A model generated the notes under the pieces. It made no database searches and was not told where the DNA came from. It was given only the letters and a program-made list of their open reading frames with translations. Positions 19,662-28,900 of a stretch of DNA of 46,189 bases are shown here, in pieces. The position numbers were made by a program, and so were the translations under genes. The DNA lies in the NCBI GenBank assembly GCA_004553595.1, contig SFKZ01000015.1:1-46189 (forward strand), in the 5' to 3' direction. This DNA is from Methanobrevibacter ruminantium (GTDB taxonomy: Archaea > Methanobacteriota > Methanobacteria > Methanobacteriales > Methanobacteriaceae). Every line of letters starts with the position of its first letter. Positions within the stretch are counted from its first letter, which is position 1.

Positions 19662-19921
19662 TGCAAGATAAGTATATTAGAGAACATATAATATCTATGG
19701 TATATAAGATGCTTTGTTGGAGAGAAGAAGGCAAAGAATGGGAAAGACTATACGATGAATTAATGATGGAATTAACAATGAATAACGGACTCTTAGACAG
19801 TCTTACAGCAAGTACAATTGCTTTTAAGGTTGCTCCATTAAAATATTTAGATGGAGATTGGTATAAGAGAAGAGTTTTTGATGTTATAAATTATTTAAAC
19901 GGTATAGCTAAACCTCAATAA
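19661..19921 (+). CDS. Small connector-region protein, 86 aa
   Basis: A helical protein (MQDKYIREHIISMVYKMLCWR, LYDELMMELTMNNGLLDSL) with no recognised family. It is translationally coupled to the gene before it (ATAATG overlap), and GGAGGTAATGAATA serves as ribosome site. It probably takes part in the neck or its assembly. Confidence 0.65.
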   Translation: MQDKYIREHIISMVYKMLCWREEGKEWERLYDELMMELTMNNGLLDSLTASTIAFKVAPLKYLDGDWYKRRVFDVINYLNGIAKPQ

Positions 19922-19937
19922 GAAGGGGGTGCCAGAT

Positions 19938-21134
19938 ATGGGTGTATTAGAAAATTATAAAGCCAGAGTTACTGGCACTGTTGGCTCTAGTTTAAAAGAA
20001 TATGTTAAAAATCAAGTAAGAACTAATCTTGATACTTTTTTAGAAAAATCTCAATATGGTATGGACGTATCTATTTATGATATAGACACTGAAGATTGGA
20101 ATCCAAATCGTATCGGTATTATGACCGGTGCAATGACAGATATTAGAGATGAAGTGTTAGTTTTATCTAAAATAGACGTACTTAAAATGGGAACTCTATT
20201 TAAATGGGATAATGAGTATTGGGTTGTTGTAAAAAGAGAGGCTCGTGTAATAAAAGAATCTTTTTACGGAACTGCTTATAGATGTAATGTAGACCTAAAA
20301 TGGGTAGATAAAGAAGGAAATCTTAGAACTCAAAAAGCATATGCCAAGGGAAGAGGTATGAGTTCAATATTAGTTGAAAATAAATATACTGATCCTCCTG
20401 TTATGGCTAGAGAAGTAGATACTCCTATAACAGTAATAACACAAAGAAATCTAAGTTTAGAACAAGATATGCGTTTCTTATTTAATGGACAACCATATAG
20501 AGTTACATTCGTAGATAATCTGTCTACGGATGGAACAACAATATTAGGTATGTATGACGATATATTACAAGATGGTGATGATGTCGAAAATAATATAGCA
20601 AACTACAACAGAAGATATGAGCTTAGATTGAATTTTGATTCTGATGTAATATTAGAAGTTGGTAAACCATTTGAAGTTAATTATGAAGTCTTTAAAAATG
20701 GAGAGATTACAGATAAAAAAGATATTGTATTAACTGTAGAAGAAGATCCAAACGATGTTTCTATAACAGGAAATGTTATAACTCCTCTTGTCGCTAAAGA
20801 CATTGTTGTGAAAGTTAGTCTTAAGGATAATGAGTTGATATATAAAGAATTTGTTATACATTCTGGTGACGAGTGGATTAAGGATAATATTTACATAATA
20901 GGACCAGATACAATTGTATGGAATAGAAGTGCAGAATATTATCTTAACAATAAGGAAGATGCAGAATTTGTTCCTACTTTCCCATCGAAAGTAAAAGGAA
21001 CATATAAAACTACTAATAATTCTATAACAATTTCTATAAAAGATAAGTATTCTGGTACAATAAAACTACTTGTTATGACTGGAACTGACATTTATACAAA
21101 AGAAATAAGAATCGTAAGTGTAGAGGGGGTGTAA
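19938..21134 (+). CDS. Head-closure or neck protein with Ig-like domains
   Basis: 398 aa. The first ~215 residues form a beta-rich domain typical of stopper/head-closure proteins (RIGIMTGAMTDIRDEVLVLSK, LFKWDNEYWVVVKREARVI). The rest looks like two bacterial Ig-like domains (KPFEVNYEVFKNGEITDKKD, then SITGNVITPLVAKDIVVKV, and a second with KGTYKTTNNSITISI). Ig domains on neck proteins can bind cell-surface sugars or decorate the virion. The ATG at 19938 follows AAGGGGG at eight bases. The GTG nine bases upstream overlaps it. Confidence 0.7.
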   Translation: MGVLENYKARVTGTVGSSLKEYVKNQVRTNLDTFLEKSQYGMDVSIYDIDTEDWNPNRIGIMTGAMTDIRDEVLVLSKIDVLKMGTLFKWDNEYWVVVKREARVIKESFYGTAYRCNVDLKWVDKEGNLRTQKAYAKGRGMSSILVENKYTDPPVMAREVDTPITVITQRNLSLEQDMRFLFNGQPYRVTFVDNLSTDGTTILGMYDDILQDGDDVENNIANYNRRYELRLNFDSDVILEVGKPFEVNYEVFKNGEITDKKDIVLTVEEDPNDVSITGNVITPLVAKDIVVKVSLKDNELIYKEFVIHSGDEWIKDNIYIIGPDTIVWNRSAEYYLNNKEDAEFVPTFPSKVKGTYKTTNNSITISIKDKYSGTIKLLVMTGTDIYTKEIRIVSVEGV

Positions 21135-21135
21135 T

Positions 21136-21642
21136 ATGAGTGCTTTTTCTAGTAAAAATCAAGAAGCGTCTTTGTTTCTCTCTCTTAATAATGATATCAC
21201 AAGATTGGCTGCTGCTTTAGATTCTACTCCAGAGATAAGAAAATTATTATATTATATAGATAAGAATGCGTTAGAACAACCAGAAGTGAAAATGTCTCTT
21301 ATTGATAAGACAATTTGGAGAACTCCCTTAATTCCATTACATAATGAGACAGATGTTGATGCAAGTTATATTTCTATCAATTTGCTAATGGAAGATATCG
21401 GTAATGAAAGAAATAATGCTATAACTACAATAGCAATCGATGTATGGACTCCGCCAGAACAATGGATAATTAACGATGGATTAAGACCTCTTATTATATG
21501 TAATTATATAGATAAGGTAATGAGAACGAAATTTGTTCAAACTTCTGGTGTAAAATATAGATTAGATCAAGTTATAAACGCTAAATTATCAGATAGGTTA
21601 ATCGGCTTTAGGATGGTCTATGAAACAATCCTTGAAAATTAA
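21136..21642 (+). CDS. Probable tail completion/terminator protein
   Basis: A 168-aa alpha/beta protein with the pattern expected of the tail terminator ring: helix NDITRLAAALDSTPEIRKLL, strands SYISINLLMEDIG and NAITTIAIDVWTPPEQW, helix GLRPLIICNYIDKVM, and a closing strand. It lies between neck genes and the tail tube gene, the usual place. It overlaps the next gene by 23 bp. Its own ribosome site is GAGGGGGTGTAAT. Confidence 0.6.
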   Translation: MSAFSSKNQEASLFLSLNNDITRLAAALDSTPEIRKLLYYIDKNALEQPEVKMSLIDKTIWRTPLIPLHNETDVDASYISINLLMEDIGNERNNAITTIAIDVWTPPEQWIINDGLRPLIICNYIDKVMRTKFVQTSGVKYRLDQVINAKLSDRLIGFRMVYETILEN

Positions 21643-22342
21643 TATAAGTAAAATACTAACTGGAGAAGGAATAGAATTAAATTCTAAGATTACTATCTTT
21701 CAACCAACAGTCAAAGATATTGTTATTTTAGGAAATGAAAGATTTGGGAATCTTTATGCAATATGGAATTTATCAAGAAAAGATTTAGTTCCAGAAGAGA
21801 CAGATGAAACGTGGAATCTTGAGGACTGGGACGTATATAAAAAGTTTATAATATATGATTTAAACTTACAAAAAATATTTAAAGACTCTGTTTTATTCTT
21901 CATGCATAAAAAAGTTGAGTTTTTAAAGATGCAGAATTCTATATTTATAGGGGAACTAGAGTCTGGGATAGAGCTCACTGAAGAACTTTTTTCAGAGATT
22001 CAAAGTGTTATCAAACAGATAACATCGCAAAAAGAAGAAGATACTAATATACAAAATGCACCGCGATCTAAACGTGCTCAAGAAGTTCATGATAAGATTG
22101 TTAAAGGCCAACAACGTTTAGCTGAGATAAAAAAGGAGAAGGGCGAAGATGACCTTGCTTCTCAAATTGTTGCTGTTGTTGCTCACGGACATTCTTATGA
22201 AACGGTATATAACATGACGTTATTACAGTTTAGAGCTGTGCTAGAAAAAATAGTACAAATTGAAAACTATCAAATAGCTTGCTTATTGTCACCTTATGCT
22301 GATAAAAAGCATAAATCAAAGACTAAGCATTGGCTAGAATAA
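21620..22342 (+). CDS. Tail-region protein, 240 aa
   Basis: Not recognised. The N-terminal half has strands then helices (KINISKILTGEGIELNSKITIF, DIVILGNERFGNLYAIWNL). The C-terminal half has a charged coiled-coil (RSKRAQEVHDKIVKGQQRLAEIKK) and a helical end (YETVYNMTLLQFRAVLEKIV). A tail assembly chaperone or neck factor are the main possibilities. It begins within the previous gene and ends 20 bases before the tail tube start. Confidence 0.65.
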   Translation: MKQSLKINISKILTGEGIELNSKITIFQPTVKDIVILGNERFGNLYAIWNLSRKDLVPEETDETWNLEDWDVYKKFIIYDLNLQKIFKDSVLFFMHKKVEFLKMQNSIFIGELESGIELTEELFSEIQSVIKQITSQKEEDTNIQNAPRSKRAQEVHDKIVKGQQRLAEIKKEKGEDDLASQIVAVVAHGHSYETVYNMTLLQFRAVLEKIVQIENYQIACLLSPYADKKHKSKTKHWLE

Positions 22343-22361
22343 TTCAATGGAGGTAAAAATT

Positions 22362-23204
22362 ATGTTTGAAATTATGGGACGTAAATATGCTTCTGTTACT
22401 TGTGCTGATGTTGTATTATACGATTTAGTTTGTGGAAATCCAGTTGCTAAATTTGATACTTTAAAATTATCTACAATTGAACAAACTGCTGATACAAACG
22501 ACGTACAAGGTGGTAAGGGTAATCCAATATTAGCTCGTATCGCTTCAAACAAGGCTGTTAACTTAACTATCCAAGATGCTGTTATGAGTATGACTTATTT
22601 AGCAGTAGTTACTGGTGGAGAAGTTGTTAAGTCTGGAAATCAAAGCGCTATAAGAATTGCATATAATGAAAAAATTAAAGCTACTGACACAGGTTTAAAA
22701 TTAACTCATAGTATGGCTGCTGGAACTACTCTTTGGTTAGCAGAAGTAAAAGATGGTATCATAAGCGAAAGAAAAGCTCGTTACGATAGCAAAACAGCTG
22801 TTCAAGACATTGCTTTAAATGCAGAAGCTTGGAGACCAAGTGATTACACAATTGTAAAAGACAAAGAATATCAAGTATTCTATAGTTATGATATAACTGA
22901 ACCAGAACAAGCAAGAGAACTTACTGTATTTAGTGATATGTTCGCTAAAACTTATAGATTTGTAGGAGATACTGAATTATACAATACATTTACAGGACGT
23001 AATGATGCATTACAAATCGAAGTTCCAAGATTTGCTTTAGACAACAACTATACATTTGAATTAAATGCTGACGGTACTGCTGCTGTATTTGATATGAACG
23101 GAACTGCTTTAGCAGACGACGACAAACGTCTAATCGTTTATAGAATTTACGGAGAAAATGGTACTGGTGAAGCTACTGAATGTATCGAAGCTGCTACTAT
23201 ATAA
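22362..23204 (+). CDS. Major tail tube protein
   Basis: 280 aa with the pattern of siphovirus tube proteins: an early strand pair, KFDTLKLSTIEQTADTN, GGKGNPILARIASNKAVNLT and IQDAVMSMTYLAVVTGGEV, then a beta-rich C-terminal half. The protein would stack as hexamer rings around the tape measure. A terminator follows directly, as after the capsid gene, which fits high expression. The ATG at 22362 has ATGGAGGT at 10 bases. The in-frame ATG at 22347 lies in that site. Confidence 0.8.
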   Translation: MFEIMGRKYASVTCADVVLYDLVCGNPVAKFDTLKLSTIEQTADTNDVQGGKGNPILARIASNKAVNLTIQDAVMSMTYLAVVTGGEVVKSGNQSAIRIAYNEKIKATDTGLKLTHSMAAGTTLWLAEVKDGIISERKARYDSKTAVQDIALNAEAWRPSDYTIVKDKEYQVFYSYDITEPEQARELTVFSDMFAKTYRFVGDTELYNTFTGRNDALQIEVPRFALDNNYTFELNADGTAAVFDMNGTALADDDKRLIVYRIYGENGTGEATECIEAATI

Positions 23205-23207
23205 TAT

Positions 23208-23229
23208 AAAGAACCGCAAGGTTCTTTTT
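23208..23229 (+). terminator. Terminator after the tail tube gene
   Basis: AAAGAACC, loop GCAA, GGTTCTTT, with T run. Its last bases abut the next -35 box. The stem closely resembles the one after the capsid gene. Confidence 0.85.
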
Positions 23230-23231
23230 AT

Positions 23232-23260
23232 TTGACACAAAATTTAATCTATGGTATAAT
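23232..23260 (+). promoter_or_regulatory. Promoter restarting transcription after the tail tube gene
   Basis: TTGACA (23232-23237), a 17-bp spacer, TATAAT (23255-23260): full consensus. A 65-nt leader follows, with the word GCCTACTA (23283-23290). Confidence 0.85.
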
Positions 23261-23325
23261 GAATGAAGTAAAGGAATACAAAGCCTACTAATAGACAGAG
23301 AGGATATTGAAAGAGGTGAGATAAG

Positions 23326-24087
23326 ATGCTTGATCGATTAAGGTTTCAAGAGGTTGAAAAAGCCATTTTCAGAGTAAGAGAAGACGGACGATATGGAGAC
23401 AAATGTCTAAAAAGGGGAGAACCTTTTATGATAATAGACAATGCGTCTATTTCAAGTTTCGTTGTTGGAGAAAGAGATAAGAATATCGTCGGTAGAAGCA
23501 CTGAAGCGGGTACATCAACGATTAAACATGTTAGTTTTAGTTTAATGAATGGAAGTATGATGTTAAATTTGTTTAACAGTATATTTGGAGAGACAAAAAC
23601 GAATCAAAAAACGAAAGCAACAATAACAGATACCGTTTTGACGAATGAACAAGATATAATTAAATTACCTTCTAAACCAATGGGAGAAGTATTATTATAT
23701 TTAACAGATGATTATGGCAATTTAACGAAAGTTGCTAAAGATCAATTTGAGGTTGTTGAAGATGAAATACATTTAATTAAAAAAGTAAGTCATTTATTTA
23801 CATATCTCTATGAAGAAGAGGATGAGGCAAAATCCTTAACAAGTATAAAACAACTTGGAGCAGAAGTAATAATGTCGTTAGAAATGCAATGCCAAGCGAT
23901 GGATATTCTAACAGAAGAGAAAATGAATATAATTATTAGATTTAATAAAGTGTCTGTTGGTACTAATTTTTATATAGGGTTTAATAATTCAGAAAAGGCT
24001 TATGGTTCTACGGTATATGTACAAGGTTTGGCAGATGATAATCAAAATGGAGTAAATAAAGAGATATTTACGATTGAAGTGATGTAA
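23326..24087 (+). CDS. Tail protein, 253 aa, possibly a second tube-like subunit
   Basis: The family is not recognised. The protein is strand-rich, with a segment like that of tube proteins (TSTIKHVSFSLMNGSMMLNLFNSIFGE) and a closing SVGTNFYIGFNNSEKAYGSTVYVQGL. It may be a tube paralog, a tail-tip ring or a tail assembly factor. It is the first gene after the tube terminator and its new promoter. The start follows AGAGGTGAGATAAG. The stop is one base from the next ATG. Confidence 0.65.
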   Translation: MLDRLRFQEVEKAIFRVREDGRYGDKCLKRGEPFMIIDNASISSFVVGERDKNIVGRSTEAGTSTIKHVSFSLMNGSMMLNLFNSIFGETKTNQKTKATITDTVLTNEQDIIKLPSKPMGEVLLYLTDDYGNLTKVAKDQFEVVEDEIHLIKKVSHLFTYLYEEEDEAKSLTSIKQLGAEVIMSLEMQCQAMDILTEEKMNIIIRFNKVSVGTNFYIGFNNSEKAYGSTVYVQGLADDNQNGVNKEIFTIEVM

Positions 24088-24088
24088 T

Positions 24089-25504
24089 ATGGCAGCAGAA
24101 GTGAGAGATGGAGGATACTACGGTAGACCAGGTTATTTACATAGATATTATTTATTTTGTAGTCCTTATTGGAAAAAGGCTCAGTCTATCTCTGTTAATC
24201 CACAAGAAGACAAAATAAGAGCTACAATAACTAGTTTTAAAGAGAAAGAAGATGCAGCTTTGATAGATTTTTGTAGTTTATTTATGCCTGAAGAAGCAAC
24301 TCCAGATAATGGAATTAAAATTTTAAATGATTTATTAACTGATACGAATAAAGTATTCGATGAAATATGGAAAGAACTTTCTTCCAGAGATAAATTAAAT
24401 AGAACGGTATTAGATTCTATAAAAGAGATAAGTAAAAAAGCGCTACATGAAACTATAGAAAATGGAAAAACAGATAACAATCAAGAGGTAATTTCACAGA
24501 TTAAATCAACAATAACAAGAAGTATGAATAGGCTATTGGGTGTTAGTGAAGGAATGATGGTATCTGGTAAAAGCGCCACATTAGGGAATTGGTTTGAGCG
24601 TTATTTTTCAACTCTAATTAATGCTACTTATATGACAAAAATTATTAAGGAACAACCAGAACTAAAAAAATGGACAAAAGAAATTGCAGTTCAGAATACA
24701 ATAGCTGGATTTAAGGGTTCAGAATCATTAATCGCTCAAACGGGAGATTCTAAATATGGAGAAAAGAAAAGTACTTATGACATAGAAGTTACTGCTGAAG
24801 GGAAAAATCCCTTACCTATTCAGATGAAAGCTGGTAGTACATCAGGTAAAAGAATTTTGTCATTACCAGCAACTAATTTAGATCTATTAATGGATGAAAC
24901 AATAGATAGTAGTACAAAAGATATCATAAGATTTGCAATAATACATCAACACGCTTTCTCAGATCCAAATTATATATCTTTGGTTGATAGCGTTAATGAA
25001 GATAGAAAAGCAAGAGGGATTACTCCTACTGATATGTATACAACAGGCTCTAACCCAAGTGCGATTGAAAAATTAAATGCAAATCCATCTGGTTTATTAG
25101 ATAATAGGTTTATCAATGTAATTAATGTATTAAGGTATGCAATAGCTGTAAAAACAATTGCAGGTATTGCCGAAGGAAAAGAAGCTCTTATATATGTTAT
25201 TTCTAAAACAGGAACAAAAACAAAAGGACACACAAGAGATGCGGTATTAAGAGTTTCTGATATGTTAGAGGCGACTCTTGGAACAAAAAATAAAATCACT
25301 TCCAATCCTTGGCCTATTAAACAAACTGGAGATAGTTTAACTTCAGTTCCTGGAGATATACTTAAATTATATGAAGAAGAGCCATTAGAAACAAGAAAAG
25401 AATGGTATGACGCAACAGCAGATACAATGTTGCATGCAGTGAATAAAATAAAACTTAGCATGGAATTTAATTATGCTAACGTTGGGAGGATAGATAAAAA
25501 ATGA
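24089..25504 (+). CDS. PD-(D/E)XK nuclease-like protein in the tail module
   Basis: 471 aa. The centre reads like a restriction-endonuclease fold: E170 in helix GNWFERYFSTLINA, D231 in strand STYDIEVTA, then PLPIQMKAGS with Q245-x-K247, the usual order E...D...(E/Q)xK. A helical domain precedes it and a mixed domain of about 200 residues follows. Nucleases are not a normal tail-tube neighbour, so it may act on DNA during ejection, on host DNA, or be an inactive structural relative. There is no ribosome site stronger than GTGATGTAAT. The TGA stop overlaps the next ATG. Confidence 0.6.
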   Translation: MAAEVRDGGYYGRPGYLHRYYLFCSPYWKKAQSISVNPQEDKIRATITSFKEKEDAALIDFCSLFMPEEATPDNGIKILNDLLTDTNKVFDEIWKELSSRDKLNRTVLDSIKEISKKALHETIENGKTDNNQEVISQIKSTITRSMNRLLGVSEGMMVSGKSATLGNWFERYFSTLINATYMTKIIKEQPELKKWTKEIAVQNTIAGFKGSESLIAQTGDSKYGEKKSTYDIEVTAEGKNPLPIQMKAGSTSGKRILSLPATNLDLLMDETIDSSTKDIIRFAIIHQHAFSDPNYISLVDSVNEDRKARGITPTDMYTTGSNPSAIEKLNANPSGLLDNRFINVINVLRYAIAVKTIAGIAEGKEALIYVISKTGTKTKGHTRDAVLRVSDMLEATLGTKNKITSNPWPIKQTGDSLTSVPGDILKLYEEEPLETRKEWYDATADTMLHAVNKIKLSMEFNYANVGRIDKK

Positions 25505-25935
25505 AATTAGAGAGATTAGAAGAATTAAAAAAAATAAGTACAAAAGATGTTATAGTTAGACAAACTTTAAACAATATAGAAAAAAAATATTACCATAACA
25601 AATATGAACTAAAAATATCATTAGCATTAACTTTATTCAATTTATTAGGTAATACTGAAATGCACAAAGCAATGGAAGCAGAAGATATTAATTGGATAGA
25701 TTTTATAAATGATAATTATAGTTTAATTGAAGAATTAGAAAAAGGAGAATATTCTAAAGAATATGAAGAAATTTTTAGAGAGATTGAAGAAGGGGCAAAA
25801 GCTAAGGCTAAATATTCATTAACTTTAATGTCAGTTCTTGAAGATTTAGGACAATCTTTTACAGAAGAAAATATAAATAAAATTAAGGAATTATTAGAAA
25901 GTAAAATGGAAGAAGTAGAAAAAGTTAATGAATAA
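25501..25935 (+). CDS. Probable tail assembly chaperone
   Basis: A 144-aa acidic, all-helical protein directly upstream of the tape measure gene, where siphophages keep the chaperone that coats the tape measure. ATGA overlap with the previous gene and GGGAGGATAGATAAA before the start. There is no room for a frameshifted extension before the tape measure start, so the usual -1 frameshift product seems absent. The family was not identified by motif. Confidence 0.6.
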   Translation: MKLERLEELKKISTKDVIVRQTLNNIEKKYYHNKYELKISLALTLFNLLGNTEMHKAMEAEDINWIDFINDNYSLIEELEKGEYSKEYEEIFREIEEGAKAKAKYSLTLMSVLEDLGQSFTEENINKIKELLESKMEEVEKVNE

Positions 25936-25956
25936 ATTTAGAGAGGGGTGAGTTAA

Positions 25957-28900
25957 ATGGCAGCAGGTAATGATACTGTAAATATTAAAGTTAAATATAT
26001 ACCTGATACAAGTGCTTTGAAAAACATCAAAGAAATAAGGATGCCAGAAATAAAAGTTGGTGGCAAAGACGCGGGGAAAGGTGTTTTTGATTCATATAAT
26101 AATGCTATTAGAGATCTTAATAGAGAACTATCAAAAGGCACTGATGCTTCTGCCATTACAAAAGCATTCAAGACAGTTGGAGAAGAAACTACAAAGGTAA
26201 AAACACAAATTAATAGCATGAAGGAGGCTATTAATCAGTCTTTTCAAAGTCCAAGTAATCAATCTTTAATAAAAGATTATCAGAACTTAGAAAAGCAATT
26301 AAAGAAATTAGACGCTGAGTCTCAAAAACGTCGTAAGAAATCTGCAGAGCTTTCTTCTTTTAAGAGTCAAAATAACATGAGCACGCCTCAGGCTAGAAAA
26401 GAAATCTCTAAAGCAGAAGCTTTAGTAACAGCGGGCGAAAAACTTACTAAACAAGATCAAGAGCGTTTAGAAATAGCTAAACAAATTATTGCAAAAGAAG
26501 AAGAATTGGCTAAATTAAGAACACAAGAAGAAATTAGGAATGCTCAAAAAGATATTAAGAACCAAATGTCAGATTCTAAATATGATTCTATGATCAGCAG
26601 CACAGAAGCAAATCGCATATTGGGACAATACAATGATATATTATCTCGAGTAGGGATAAATTTAAATAGTGTAACCGGAGAAAGCAAGAAGTTTAGTTCA
26701 TCGCTTGACGAACAGGTTAATCAAGTTAAAGCAGCAAAGAAAGAAGTCGTTAAATTTGGTGATATTGTTTCTGGAACCTTTTTGGGAACTTCTTTAAGTA
26801 ATTTATTTCAAACAGGACTAAGTAGAGGAATTGAGTTTTTTAAAGATTACGATGAAACATTAACTCGTACAATGATGGTTACTGGTCAAACTAGAGAGGA
26901 AGTTAATAGTTTGACATCTTCATATAATAAGTTGGCAAATCAATTAAGTTCAACAACTAAAGATGTTGCTGCTGCTCAATTAGTTTTCTATCAACAAGGT
27001 TTGGGAACTTCTGAAGCGTTAAAAATGACAGAAGCTTCTATAGCAGTTTCTAAGACTGGTGGAATCGGCGCTGCAGAAGCCGCAGATAGATTAACTGCAG
27101 CAGTAAGAGGATATCAATTAAGCGCTAATGAGGCAATGGGCATAGCGGATAAAATGTCTGCACTAGATGCTGCCGCTGCTTCAAGCGTAGATGAGTTAAC
27201 AGTGGCTATGCAAAAATCTGCGTCTCAGGCTCGTATGGCCGGGTTAGATTTAGATTACTACATGGCTTATCTATCAACAATGCAAGAAGTAACTCGTGAA
27301 GCGCCAGAGAATATTGGTACCGCAATGAAATCTATAACTTCTCGTTTACAGGAAATAAAGGATATTGGTAAAATAGAGGAAGATGGTACTACATTTAGTA
27401 ATGTAGCAAAAGCATTAACTAGTATTGGAATTGCCGCTACAGACAGTTCTGGACAGTTGAGAACTTTACAAGACATTATGAATGAACTCGGTCCAATGTG
27501 GAATACACTAGACCGTAATCATAAGGCATATATTGCTACTGTACTTGCAGGAAATAGACAACAATCTCGTTTCATCGCTTTAATGGACAACTATGATAGA
27601 GCGATGGAATTAGTAGATGTTTCGCAAAATGCTAGTGGAGAATCTGCTAAACAGTTAAGAGCTTATAACCAAGGATTAGAAGCAAGTTTTACAAGATTAA
27701 GTAATGCTTGGCAACAATTTGCTACAAATATAGCAGATTCTTCGATGATAAAAAGAATAATTGATATGTTTTCTTCTTTTATCGAATTATTGAATAAAAT
27801 TCCGAAAGGAATTACTAGTACGGTGGTTCCGCTATTGGCATTAACTAAAGTCTTTACGACATTGAGCAAGGCCGGAAATCTATTTAAAGGCTTTAAAACT
27901 TGGAGTATTGAAAAACTAGGATTAAAAGATACACTTAAGGACATAGGGGCGCTAGGCAATAGTTTTCAAGAAGTTGGTAAAAAGGCCAATTTAGCTTGGA
28001 GCTCGGTAAAAAAGTTTATTGATGGATTCGGAAATAATAAATATATTGAAGAAACAACAAAAAAGACAAAGGATTTTACTACGGCTAAAGAAATGTCTAC
28101 AGCAGCTCAAATAAATTCGAATTCTGCTCAAATCACCGAAGCTGGTTTAAATACAGATATAGCTCTTAGTGCAGAGGGAGCGGCAAATGCATATAAAATA
28201 TACAACGAAGAATTATTCAAGAATGCGACAGCTTTGGCTGGAAATGACATTGATCAAACAAATGAGATAAAGCAAAATTTAGAAAAGATGACTTCTGATA
28301 TTGCAGGTATTGATAAAGAAATAGAAGACGTAGATAAATTAATGGATGAAAAGGTAAAACAAATAGATAAGAAGAAACGTAGAAATATTTCTGAAGAATT
28401 GGTCAGTGCCTCTCCAAACAAAAGAAGAAGTGAAGCAGAAAAATATTTAAGATCTAAGAGTAGCGCAGATAGTACAGAAACGATACAGGACTTATTAGCG
28501 AATAATAAAAAGAATACTCAGAAATTAACAAAGGATACTCAAAAAGATTTGTTGAATTTTGCAATAGATAATCATGATGATATTGTTAAATTTTTAGAAG
28601 AAGAGAACAAATCGGCAATAAAACAGATGACGGAAGAATTTGACGATTTAAGTGATCGATACGGCAAATTATTAGAAACTAGACAGAATAAAGTATCAGA
28701 ATTTGAACAATATAGTACTAGCATAGAGTCTTCTCCATTTTATCAAAAAGCACTTTCTAAGTACAATCTAAATCAGATAAATCAAAAAAGTACTTTATCA
28801 TTACCTGATATGAAAACAGTATTAGGAGATAAAAATTTAGGGAACATAGAAAAGTTTACGGCTTTTACAAATAAGCTAAATATTGGAGTTGGATTAGTTG

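Noticed and set aside
25501..25935. Frameshifted long form of the tail chaperone
   Set aside because: Only 21 bases separate its stop from the tape measure start, so there is no room for an extension domain.
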